Source: JALZCH01 sp036387135 (GTDB lineage Bacteria; Acidobacteriota; Blastocatellia; Pyrinomonadales; Pyrinomonadaceae). Taken from it: 64,000 nt of DNA. Position 1 is the stretch's first letter, and every line of letters starts with the position of its first letter. The translations under genes were made by a program, and so were the position numbers. Where the stretch lies: contig DASVUH010000019.1 of assembly GCA_036387135.1 (NCBI GenBank), positions 62,001 through 126,000 of the forward strand, in the 5' to 3' direction. Of this stretch, positions 57,438 through 64,000 are shown piece after piece. The notes under the pieces are model-generated. The model searched no databases. It was not told the origin of the DNA and was given only the letters and a program-made list of their open reading frames with translations.

Positions 57438-57798
57438 AATTAACGGAACTGTCAGCGAAAGCCTGCAAGCGCTTATCTATCTTGAGTTTTTCGCAAATGG
57501 TAAATTTGAATCGTTATCTTGTGAAGTTGACACCGGCTTTGCCGGAACAATAATGATTCCGCGCGAAATGGTTTCAAAATTTCAGTTGGAAATTGACGGG
57601 CAAGAATATTTCAAAGCGGTTGAAGACACCGAGTTTCTCGCCGAAACAACCAGATTAACGATTCGCTGGCTTGACGATGAATTTGAAATTACGGCAATTA
57701 TCAGCGAACACAATTACGCATTAATCGGCGCGGAAATGTTGATAGACGCAGTTTTGACGATAGATTATTTGAACAAAATCGTTTTAATCGAAAAATGA
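57430..57798 (+). CDS. Retropepsin-like (clan AA) aspartic protease homologue
   Basis: The 122-residue protein has the D-T-G active-site motif in CEVDTGFAGTIMIP (residues about 34-47) and the C-terminal hydrophobic hydrophilic pattern ALIGAEMLIDAVLTIDY. One DTG per chain implies a homodimer. Retropepsin-like bacterial proteins of this size occur with small DUF-type partners. It is translationally coupled to both neighbours: an 8-nt overlap upstream and ATGA with the deoxyhypusine synthase homologue. Confidence 0.82.
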   Translation: MGKINGTVSESLQALIYLEFFANGKFESLSCEVDTGFAGTIMIPREMVSKFQLEIDGQEYFKAVEDTEFLAETTRLTIRWLDDEFEITAIISEHNYALIGAEMLIDAVLTIDYLNKIVLIEK

Positions 57799-58916
57799 AA
57801 CAAAAAAGTAAATTTTTGAGCGGCAAACGGATTCAGCCGACGCCGATTGATGCGAATACGGCGCTGGCGGATTTGATTGACGAGTCGTTTATGGCTTACA
57901 ACGCGGCGCGTTTGCGCGAGGCTTGCCAGCTTTTTACCCGCAAGATGCTTGAGCCGGACGTGACGATTGGCGTCACGCTGACAGGCGCTTTGACGCCTGC
58001 CGGTTTGGGCATTTCGGCTTTGATTCCGCTCGTGCAAGCCGGAATGATTGATTGGATTATTTCGACGGGCGCGAATCTTTATCACGACACGCATTTTGGA
58101 ATCGGTTTAAGCTTGCACCAGGGCGATGCGAAATTGGACGACCGGATTTTGCGCGAAGAAGAAGTCGTTCGCATTTACGACATCTTTTTCGATTATTCGG
58201 TTCTTCTCGACACGGATTCATTTTTCCGTCGCTTGATTGAAGGCGAAGAGTTCCAACGAACGATGTCATCGGCAGAGTTCCATTATCTTTGCGGGAAATA
58301 CGTCAGAGAGCGCGAAATGATGCTCGGAATTAAAAATCAATCGCTGCTCGCCGCCTGTTACGAACACGCCGTGCCGGTTTATACTTCGTCGCCCGGCGAT
58401 TCGTCAATCGGAATGAACATCGCCGCCAAAGAATTGCAGGGCGGAAAATTAGTTTTAAATCCGAATCTCGATGTCAACGAAACCGCGTCAATCGTTCTCG
58501 CCGCCAAACGCGGCGCGATTCACGGCGACACGGAGGCGGGCGGAAAATCCGCAATTTTTATTCTCGGCGGCGGCAGCCCCAAAAACTTCGCTCTGCAAAC
58601 CGAGCCGCAGATTCAGGAAGTTCTGGGAATTGACGAAAAAGGTCACGATTACTTTTTGCAGGTGACCGACGCGCGTCCCGACACGGGCGGATTGAGCGGA
58701 GCTACGCCAGCCGAGGCAGTGTCATGGGGCAAAGTTGATCCTGACAAATTGCCGGATGCGGTTGTCGCTTACATTGATTCGACCGTCGCGCTGCCTTTAA
58801 TTACAGCTTACGCACTGGCGCGGCACGAACCGCGTCAACCGAAACGGCTGTTTGAACGCCGCGAAGAGTTTATGAATTTGCTCAAAGCCGAATACGAAAA
58901 ATCTGAAAGAAGGTAG
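57795..58916 (+). CDS. Deoxyhypusine synthase family protein
   Basis: The 373-residue protein matches the deoxyhypusine synthase fold: TLTGALTPAGLGISALIPLV, STGANLYHDTHFGIGL, SSPGDSSIGMNIAA and the catalytic-lysine motif GGGSPKNFALQ. Bacterial members transfer the aminobutyl group of spermidine to a protein or to putrescine; homospermidine synthesis is one alternative. The target is unknown. It begins inside the stop of the aspartic-protease gene (ATGA). Its last two residues and the stop are part of a heptamer array. Confidence 0.88.
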   Translation: MKQKSKFLSGKRIQPTPIDANTALADLIDESFMAYNAARLREACQLFTRKMLEPDVTIGVTLTGALTPAGLGISALIPLVQAGMIDWIISTGANLYHDTHFGIGLSLHQGDAKLDDRILREEEVVRIYDIFFDYSVLLDTDSFFRRLIEGEEFQRTMSSAEFHYLCGKYVREREMMLGIKNQSLLAACYEHAVPVYTSSPGDSSIGMNIAAKELQGGKLVLNPNLDVNETASIVLAAKRGAIHGDTEAGGKSAIFILGGGSPKNFALQTEPQIQEVLGIDEKGHDYFLQVTDARPDTGGLSGATPAEAVSWGKVDPDKLPDAVVAYIDSTVALPLITAYALARHEPRQPKRLFERREEFMNLLKAEYEKSERR

Positions 58917-58975
58917 AAGGCAGGAGATAGAAGATTTATTCTACCTTCTATCTCCTGCCTTCTATCTCCTGCCTT
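58908..58975. repeat. Heptamer palindrome between the deoxyhypusine synthase and biotin carrier genes
   Basis: AGAAGGT, AGAAGGC, AGGAGAT and AGAAGAT on the left, then CTACCTT, CTATCTC, CTGCCTT, CTATCTC and CTGCCTT on the right. It overlaps the upstream stop codon and ends 2 nt before the next GTG. Confidence 0.92.
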
Positions 58976-58977
58976 CT

Positions 58978-59481
58978 GTGAAATTATTTGCCGAACATAA
59001 CGGAGAACATCACGAAATTGAAATCAAAATTGAAGATTTAAAAGTTTTTGCGCGCGTCGGCGAAAAACAGTACGAGTTGGAGGCGCGCGAGGTAGAGCCG
59101 AACACTTATTTGTTTAATCTCGGCGGACGTATTTATGAATGTTACGTCGCGCCGAAAAATGCGGCAGGCGTCAACCGCGTGCGGCAAGGCACGAAAACTT
59201 TTGATTTAAAACTGTTCGATCCGAAACGCCTGCGCGGAGCGCAGGCTCCAGGCGACGCGGCGGAAGGAACTGCGCAAATCGTCACGCAAATGCCCGGAAA
59301 AGTCGTCCGCATTGTTGCTGAAGTCGGACAGGAAGTTAAAATTGGCGATTCGATTATTGTCGTCGAAGCGATGAAAATGCAGAACGAAATGAAATCGCCG
59401 AAAGACGGGGTTGTCAAAGAAATCCGCGCCGAAGCGGGCGCGACCGTCAACGCCGGAGACGTTCTCGCAGTTATCGAATGA
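58978..59481 (+). CDS. Biotin carboxyl carrier protein (acyl-CoA carboxylase subunit type)
   Basis: The 167-residue protein ends in a biotinyl domain with EAMKM (biotin on Lys133) and GVVKEIRAEAGATVNAGDVL. The N-terminal half is a beta-rich adaptor (HEIEIKIEDLKVFARVGEKQ), as in carriers of propionyl- or acetyl-CoA carboxylases. The only possible start is GTG 58978, which abuts the heptamer palindrome, so no Shine-Dalgarno exists. No carboxylase subunit is adjacent. Confidence 0.88.
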   Translation: MKLFAEHNGEHHEIEIKIEDLKVFARVGEKQYELEAREVEPNTYLFNLGGRIYECYVAPKNAAGVNRVRQGTKTFDLKLFDPKRLRGAQAPGDAAEGTAQIVTQMPGKVVRIVAEVGQEVKIGDSIIVVEAMKMQNEMKSPKDGVVKEIRAEAGATVNAGDVLAVIE

Positions 59482-60254
59482 GTTCAAATTACAAAGTTCA
59501 AGGGGAACAGTCGGAAAAACAAATCCGCATTCCGCACTCCGAAATCCGCATTTTGCTGTGGGATATTGACGGAACTCTTTTGATTGCGCCGCGCGGCGGC
59601 TCTTACAAAGATTATTTCGCGCCCGCGATGGAGCGGGTTTACGGTTCGAGCGGGATTTTGCGCGGTCAGTTAAAGGTTTCGGGAATGACCGATTTGCAAA
59701 TCGCTTTCGAGTCTTTGCAGCCCGAAGGCTTTTCGGTTGAACAGATTTCTGCGAAAGCAGAGGAGTTTTGTCTGGCAATCGGCGAAGAAATAGAGCGAAT
59801 ATGCGCGCCGGAAGAAAGTCGCTTTGTCGCTCTGCCCGGCGCGCGCGAGGTTTTAGAGGCGACCGACGCGCATCCGCGTTTTGTCAACGGGTTGCTGACC
59901 GGAAATCTGCCGCTCGCCGCCCGTTTCAAACTCGAATTTGTCGGACTCCATAAATTTTTCGATTTTTCGCTCGGCGCTTTCGGCAACGAATCGCATCGCA
60001 GAATTGATTTGCCGGCGGTTGCGGCGCGAAATGTTTCGGCAAAATTCGATTACGAATTCGCGCCTTCGCAGTTTATCGTTTTGGGCGACACGCCGAGCGA
60101 CATTGCCTGCGCCAGACATTTCGGCGCGAAAGCCGTCGCCGTTGCAACCGGCAGAAATCATCCGGCGGAAACTCTCGTTCCGCACAAACCGGATTATCTT
60201 TTGAACAATCTGACTGATCCGGCAGAAGTTCTGCGCGTTCTCGAAAATCTTTAA
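59478..60254 (+). CDS. HAD-superfamily hydrolase (phosphatase)
   Basis: The 258-residue protein has HAD motif I with Asp29 and Asp31 (LLWDIDGTLL), motif II in NGLLTGNLPLAA, and motif III-IV with VLGDTPSDIACARHFGAKAV. The cap domain lies between motifs I and II. The first 25 residues (SSNYKVQGEQSEKQIRIPHS) are coded by heptamer repeats and look like a recent extension. ATG overlaps the upstream stop as ATGA. Family members dephosphorylate small metabolites; the substrate is unknown. Confidence 0.9.
   Translation: MSSNYKVQGEQSEKQIRIPHSEIRILLWDIDGTLLIAPRGGSYKDYFAPAMERVYGSSGILRGQLKVSGMTDLQIAFESLQPEGFSVEQISAKAEEFCLAIGEEIERICAPEESRFVALPGAREVLEATDAHPRFVNGLLTGNLPLAARFKLEFVGLHKFFDFSLGAFGNESHRRIDLPAVAARNVSAKFDYEFAPSQFIVLGDTPSDIACARHFGAKAVAVATGRNHPAETLVPHKPDYLLNNLTDPAEVLRVLENL
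59481..59556. repeat. Heptamer arrays at the 5' end of the HAD gene
   Basis: AGTTCAA, ATTACAA, AGTTCAA (59481-59501) and AATCCGC, ATTCCGC, ACTCCGA, AATCCGC, ATTTTGC (59522-59556) occupy almost all codons before HAD motif I. Confidence 0.85.
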
Positions 60255-60282
60255 TTAATGTCAATTTGGTTAAAAGATTTTC

Positions 60283-60348
60283 ACCGCCGAGACGCGGAGA
60301 CGCCGAGTTTATTTATTTTTTATCTCGGCGTCTCCGCGTCTCGGCGGT
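60283..60348. repeat. Inverted repeat of the GAGACGC family, copy 4
   Basis: Perfect 25-bp arms at 60283-60307 and 60324-60348 with a 16-nt AT-rich loop, core GCCGAGACGCGGAGACGCCG. It lies between the convergent HAD and mutL genes, where it could terminate both. Confidence 0.92.
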
Positions 60349-60378
60349 TCAATTTTTCTTGAATTTAGCTCACCTTTT

Positions 60379-62394
60379 TCAAGGACGATGAAAAGCGCGT
60401 TCGATGTCGCGCATTGTCAGCCGCAAAATCACGGGGCGACCGTGCGGGCAAGTTGTGGGTGACGAAGTTGTCAGGAGTTTATCAATCATCCACTGCATTT
60501 TCTCCTGCGTCAGCGGCATATTGATTTTGACAGCCGCGCGACAGGCGAGCGAAGCGGCAATCTCGTCGTGCCAGGTTTCACGCGCGCCGCCGCGTTTTTC
60601 CGAGTCAATGGTTTCCAAAATCTCGCGGAGCAAATTTCTCGCCTCGCCCGCAGGCAAATCCGAAGGAACGCTCTTAATTGCTATCGTCCGCCCGGAAAGA
60701 CGCATTAAACCGAAACCCAATTCTTCCAATTCATTTTGCACCAATTCAAACGCGGCGGCTTGCGCCGGAGTTAAATCGAAGGTTTCCGGCAGCAATAAAT
60801 TTTGCGATTCAATCCGCCGCTCGCCCATTTTTTTGCGGTATTTGTCGAAAAGAATCCGCTCGTGCGCGACGTGCTGGTCAATCAACAGCAAACCTTCGGC
60901 ATCGGTCGCAATGATAAAGCTCTCGCGCAGTTGTCCCAATGGACGAATTCCAGCCCCTGACAGATTTTCGATTTCAACGGCTCGCGGCAGCTTTGCCGCC
61001 GAATCAAACGGCATTTTTTCGAGTGCGGAATTTAGAGCATTTGAAGATTTATTAAAGCTCTGGCTTTGGTTTTCAACTTTGCTTTCCGCAATTTGTTTTT
61101 CAGCAACTGAATTTTGAAGTTTAAAATCTAAATTTTTCTCAAAAACATCTTCCGCTTTTAATTCCGCACTCGATAAGGCTTGATTTTCAAAATCCGAAGA
61201 AAAAGCCGGAATTTCCGGTTGAATTGAGGGCGTGATTGTCGGTTCGATAATGTCCGCAGCAAATTCGATTCGATTTTGCTGCGGGGGCTTGTTTTCCGGC
61301 TGCGCCGGCAGATTCGCGGCGTCAAAATAATTTTCAATCGTTTTTGTCTGCTCGAAAACGTCGTTTGAAACGTTTTCGCTCGTTGTTTCGCGCTGCAAAA
61401 AACCGGAATTGCCGAGAGCTTTGCGGATTTCTTCGGTGATGACTTCGCGGACGGCTTCCGGTCGGCGAAAACGGACTTCGGTTTTCGCCGGATGCACGTT
61501 TACGTCAATTTCTTCCGCCGGAATTTCGACGAAAACGAGCGCGACCGGATAAACGCCGTGCGGCAAAACCGAGCGATAACCTTCGGTCAAAGCGCGAGCC
61601 ATAATTTTGTCGCGGACATAACGCCCGTTAATAAAAAAATACTGCGCGTCTCGCGTCGTCCGGCGTTCGCGCGGCGCGGAGACAAAACCGGAAATGCGCG
61701 CAATAAATTCACTGCCGCCCGTGACCGGAATTAGATTGTCGAGAAAATCAGCGCCGAAAATCTGAAAGGCTCGCTCGCGCAAATTTCGGGCGGGCGTGAC
61801 GCGCATCGCTTCGCGTCCGTTGTTGTTTAAAACAAAGGCTTTGTCCGGGTGCGCGAGCGCGTAATGCGTGACGAGATTAATAAGGTGAAAATTCTCAGTC
61901 GCCTCAGAGCGCATAAATTTGCGGCGCGCCGGAACGTTGAAAAACAAATCGCGGACGCAAACAGTCGTTCCTTGCGGATGCGCCGCATCTTTCACGTCAA
62001 TCAATCGCCCGCCTTCGATTTGCACTTTTGTTGCGGCATTTTCGCCCGCCGTTTTGGTCGTTAATTCAACTCGCGCAACAGACGCAATCGAAGCCAGAGC
62101 TTCGCCGCGAAATCCGAGCGTCGAGATTCGATTCAAATCTTCAAACGCGCGGATTTTCGATGTCGCGTGCCGTTCAAAAGCCAGAACCGCGTCATCGCGC
62201 GTCATTCCTTCGCCGTCATCTGTGATTTTTAAGAGGCGACGACCGCCCGCTTCGATTTCGATTGCAATTCTACTCGCTCCCGCGTCCAAAGAATTTTCGA
62301 GCAATTCCTTAGCGACGGAAGCAGGGCGCTCGACGACTTCGCCAGCAGCGATTTGATTTGCCAGATTGTCGGATAAAACACGAATTTTTCCCAT
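60379..62394 (-). CDS. mutL: DNA mismatch repair protein MutL
   Basis: The 671-residue protein has the GHKL ATPase N-terminus (IAAGEVVERPASVAKELLEN, DDGEGM, TLGFRGEALASIASV), a long unconserved linker (residues about 345-470) and the C-terminal dimerisation domain. The endonuclease motifs are present in form: DQHVAHERILFD (Val for Ala, final Glu replaced by Asp), ACRAAVK and CPHGRP. So it is probably a latent nicking MutL of the non-E. coli type. It follows argH on the same strand. Confidence 0.95.
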   Translation of the reverse strand: MGKIRVLSDNLANQIAAGEVVERPASVAKELLENSLDAGASRIAIEIEAGGRRLLKITDDGEGMTRDDAVLAFERHATSKIRAFEDLNRISTLGFRGEALASIASVARVELTTKTAGENAATKVQIEGGRLIDVKDAAHPQGTTVCVRDLFFNVPARRKFMRSEATENFHLINLVTHYALAHPDKAFVLNNNGREAMRVTPARNLRERAFQIFGADFLDNLIPVTGGSEFIARISGFVSAPRERRTTRDAQYFFINGRYVRDKIMARALTEGYRSVLPHGVYPVALVFVEIPAEEIDVNVHPAKTEVRFRRPEAVREVITEEIRKALGNSGFLQRETTSENVSNDVFEQTKTIENYFDAANLPAQPENKPPQQNRIEFAADIIEPTITPSIQPEIPAFSSDFENQALSSAELKAEDVFEKNLDFKLQNSVAEKQIAESKVENQSQSFNKSSNALNSALEKMPFDSAAKLPRAVEIENLSGAGIRPLGQLRESFIIATDAEGLLLIDQHVAHERILFDKYRKKMGERRIESQNLLLPETFDLTPAQAAAFELVQNELEELGFGLMRLSGRTIAIKSVPSDLPAGEARNLLREILETIDSEKRGGARETWHDEIAASLACRAAVKINMPLTQEKMQWMIDKLLTTSSPTTCPHGRPVILRLTMRDIERAFHRP

Positions 62395-62492
62395 CGTATT
62401 TCAGGTTTTACACCAAACTGCACAAATCGCCAAATTCCACAAAAAGAATGCGGTTAAAACGAACCAGCCGCAAAGAATGATATTCAATCTTT

Positions 62493-62573
62493 AACTATCA
62501 ACTTTAAACTATCAACTATCAACTATTTTGCAATGACGAACAGTTGATAGTTGATAGTTTAAAGTTGATAGTT
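62493..62573. repeat. Heptamer palindrome between argH and mutL
   Basis: Perfect 32-bp arms (62493-62524 and 62542-62573) built of AACTATC/AACTTTA units facing GTTGATA/GTTTAAA units, with a 17-nt centre. It is the longest perfect stem of the heptamer type in the window. Confidence 0.93.
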
Positions 62574-62608
62574 TCTTCCGTGCCGGCTGGGTTTAATTGA
62601 AAAAACGG

Positions 62609-64000
62609 CTAACTGTTCAAATATTTTTCCACCGTTCGGTTTAAATTTTGAGCCGCATTTTCCAGATAATCTGTTTTTTCGGCAAACCATTGTTCGTCTT
62701 GTTCCGAGTGTTCGCGTTCGACTCGCAAAGCGCGGCGGGTTTCATCGGGCGCGGTGCCTCCGTAAATTGTTCTGATGTTGACGAAATTTTCGGGCGACAG
62801 CGTTTGCTGCAATTCTTCGGCAGAAAGCGAAAGCTCACGCCCCAAAACTTCGCGCGCGGCGGTTTGCAAAATCGGATGCGTGATGTCGCTTTGCCGGTCA
62901 ATAGCCTCTCGAACCGATTTGGCGACAATGCCGTGCGCGATGCGAAACGATAGATTTTCCCGGCGGACAATCGTGTCGGCAAGCTCTGTGACGGTGATAA
63001 AATTTTCGCCCGCTCGTCGGCGAAGTGTTTCCAAATTAAACGTCGCAGATTCGATTGTTCCGGCAAAAAGCGCAACGGCGCGGGTTGCGTCGCGCACCGC
63101 ACCGTAAATCAGCGGCTGCAAATCGTCTTCAACATCGTTAATGTCGCCGAATGGCGTGTTGTGGACGCTCGTCATTACGCCGAGCGATTGACCGAGAGCT
63201 TTGCTGGCAATCGCCCTGATGTGTTCGATGGCGACCGGATTGCGCTTTTGCGGCATAATCGAAGAGCCTTGCACATAACTGTCGGGCAAACGAATCACGT
63301 TAAATTCCATCGTCGCCATTAGCAGAAATTCCTGCGCGAATTTACCGATGTTGACTAAAAGCGCGCTCGTCGCGCCGAGAGCTTCGGTAAAATAATCAAC
63401 CGAAGCGATTGAGCCGTAAGAATTGACGGTCGGAGCGTAAAAACCTAAAAGCTCGGCGACGCGGTGACGATTGATCGGAAATCCGGTCGTCGTAATCGCG
63501 CCCGAGCCGAGCGGACAAAGGTTCATATTGTCGAACGCGCGCTGCAAACGCCGGATGTCGCGCCCCAGATTTTCCGCCATTGCGAGCAGAAAATGCGCAA
63601 GCGTCGAAGGCTGCGCGGGCTGCGTGTGCGTGTAAGCAGGAATCAGGCTTTCGTGATGCTGTGCGACGAGATTTAAAAAGTTTTGGCGCAAATTCATCGT
63701 TTCGCGCAAAAGCCGGAGAATTTGCTGCCGCAAATAAAGGCGATAAATCGTCACGTCAATATCGTTGCGGCTGCGAGCCGTGTGCAGTTTTCCCGCAGTA
63801 TCCGCATCGCAGTTGCGAGTGATTTCGCGCTGCAAATAATAAAATAAATCTTCAAAGCTGCCGTCGTATTCCGCGCGGCGAATCGAATCGAAATCGAGTT
63901 TATGCAAAGCCGCCAATAATTCCCGCAATTCGGTTTCGGTAATAATTCCCTGTTCGGCGAGCATAATCGCGTGCGCCAAATCTACTTCGTAATAAGCCTG
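62609..64000 (-). CDS. argH: Argininosuccinate lyase (5' end beyond the window)
   Basis: The reading frame is open to the right edge (464 codons seen); the family motif VDLAHAIMLAEQGII shows that the true N-terminus lies outside. Diagnostic motifs are TARSRNDID, AYTHTQPAQPSTLAHF, the catalytic loop GSSIMPQKRNPVAIEHIR and GDINDVEDDLQPL. The enzyme splits argininosuccinate into arginine and fumarate. It ends 214 nt before mutL, with a heptamer palindrome between. Confidence 0.95.
   Translation of the reverse strand, partial: QAYYEVDLAHAIMLAEQGIITETELRELLAALHKLDFDSIRRAEYDGSFEDLFYYLQREITRNCDADTAGKLHTARSRNDIDVTIYRLYLRQQILRLLRETMNLRQNFLNLVAQHHESLIPAYTHTQPAQPSTLAHFLLAMAENLGRDIRRLQRAFDNMNLCPLGSGAITTTGFPINRHRVAELLGFYAPTVNSYGSIASVDYFTEALGATSALLVNIGKFAQEFLLMATMEFNVIRLPDSYVQGSSIMPQKRNPVAIEHIRAIASKALGQSLGVMTSVHNTPFGDINDVEDDLQPLIYGAVRDATRAVALFAGTIESATFNLETLRRRAGENFITVTELADTIVRRENLSFRIAHGIVAKSVREAIDRQSDITHPILQTAAREVLGRELSLSAEELQQTLSPENFVNIRTIYGGTAPDETRRALRVEREHSEQDEQWFAEKTDYLENAAQNLNRTVEKYLNS

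Overview
The window reads as a chromosomal segment of a free-living, medium-GC, Gram-negative heterotroph. Gene content fits Acidobacteriota, most likely class Blastocatellia: an ECF sigma factor paired with a TPR-carrying Ser/Thr kinase, a zf-HC2/FecR anti-sigma protein, a group III phosphofructokinase, a large secreted protein of no recognised family, and atpDC separated from the other ATP synthase genes. This assignment is inference from gene families and codon use; there is no rRNA gene in the window.

Layout. 1-6.1 kb (minus): an HtrA-like protease running off the left edge, then a tightly overlapping ABC-2 exporter operon (two ATPases, two permeases, one lipoprotein), a 38-residue ORF and a small membrane protein. 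6.4-10.8 kb: a DoxX-like protein and an ECF sigma/anti-sigma pair. 11-14 kb: tRNA-Ala(CGC), a nuclease-fold protein and an ATP-grasp enzyme. 14.3-17 kb (plus): M50 protease, HicAB toxin-antitoxin, scpA, flavin reductase. 17-20.5 kb (minus): greA, pfkA, a DUF433/DUF5615 pair, a peroxiredoxin whose catalytic residue is encoded by in-frame TGA (probable selenoprotein), and a catalase remnant. 20.5-25 kb (plus): KdpDE-like two-component system and the K+ transporter kup behind a c-di-AMP (ydaO) riboswitch. 25-31 kb: RlmI-like methyltransferase, S41 protease, glycosyltransferase, pdxJ, and a TerC family protein behind a yybP-ykoY (Mn2+) riboswitch. 31-37.3 kb (minus): atpDC, then an AT-rich stretch with a lipoprotein, a paralogue remnant and a 966-residue secreted protein. 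37.8-44 kb (plus): phoH interrupted by an intein, an ECF sigma factor, a RAYT/IS200-like element and a kinase-TPR protein. 44-47.3 kb (minus): a three-gene operon of zinc-ribbon membrane protein, degenerate M48 peptidase and a lysine-free acidic repeat protein. 47.5-64 kb: ybeY, zwf, a beta-lactamase-fold protein, a secreted helical protein, pgl, a CBS-domain membrane protein, an SGNH hydrolase, a DUF5678-like/aspartic-protease pair coupled to a deoxyhypusine synthase homologue, a biotin carrier protein, a HAD phosphatase, mutL and argH (running off the right edge).

Co-operating sets: zwf and pgl supply the oxidative pentose phosphate pathway; kup, its c-di-AMP switch and the KdpDE-like pair form a potassium module; the Sec-peroxiredoxin stands beside a decayed catalase. 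A striking genome-level trait is the density of short-unit (7-9 nt) tandem arrays, usually folded into long perfect palindromes between genes and in a few places embedded in coding sequence, together with four copies of a GAGACGC-type inverted repeat.

The strongest novelty candidates are the TGA-containing peroxiredoxin, the Ser1 intein in phoH, the heptamer palindrome arrays, and the lysine-free acidic protein operon with its R-E-x-x-H pseudo-peptidase.
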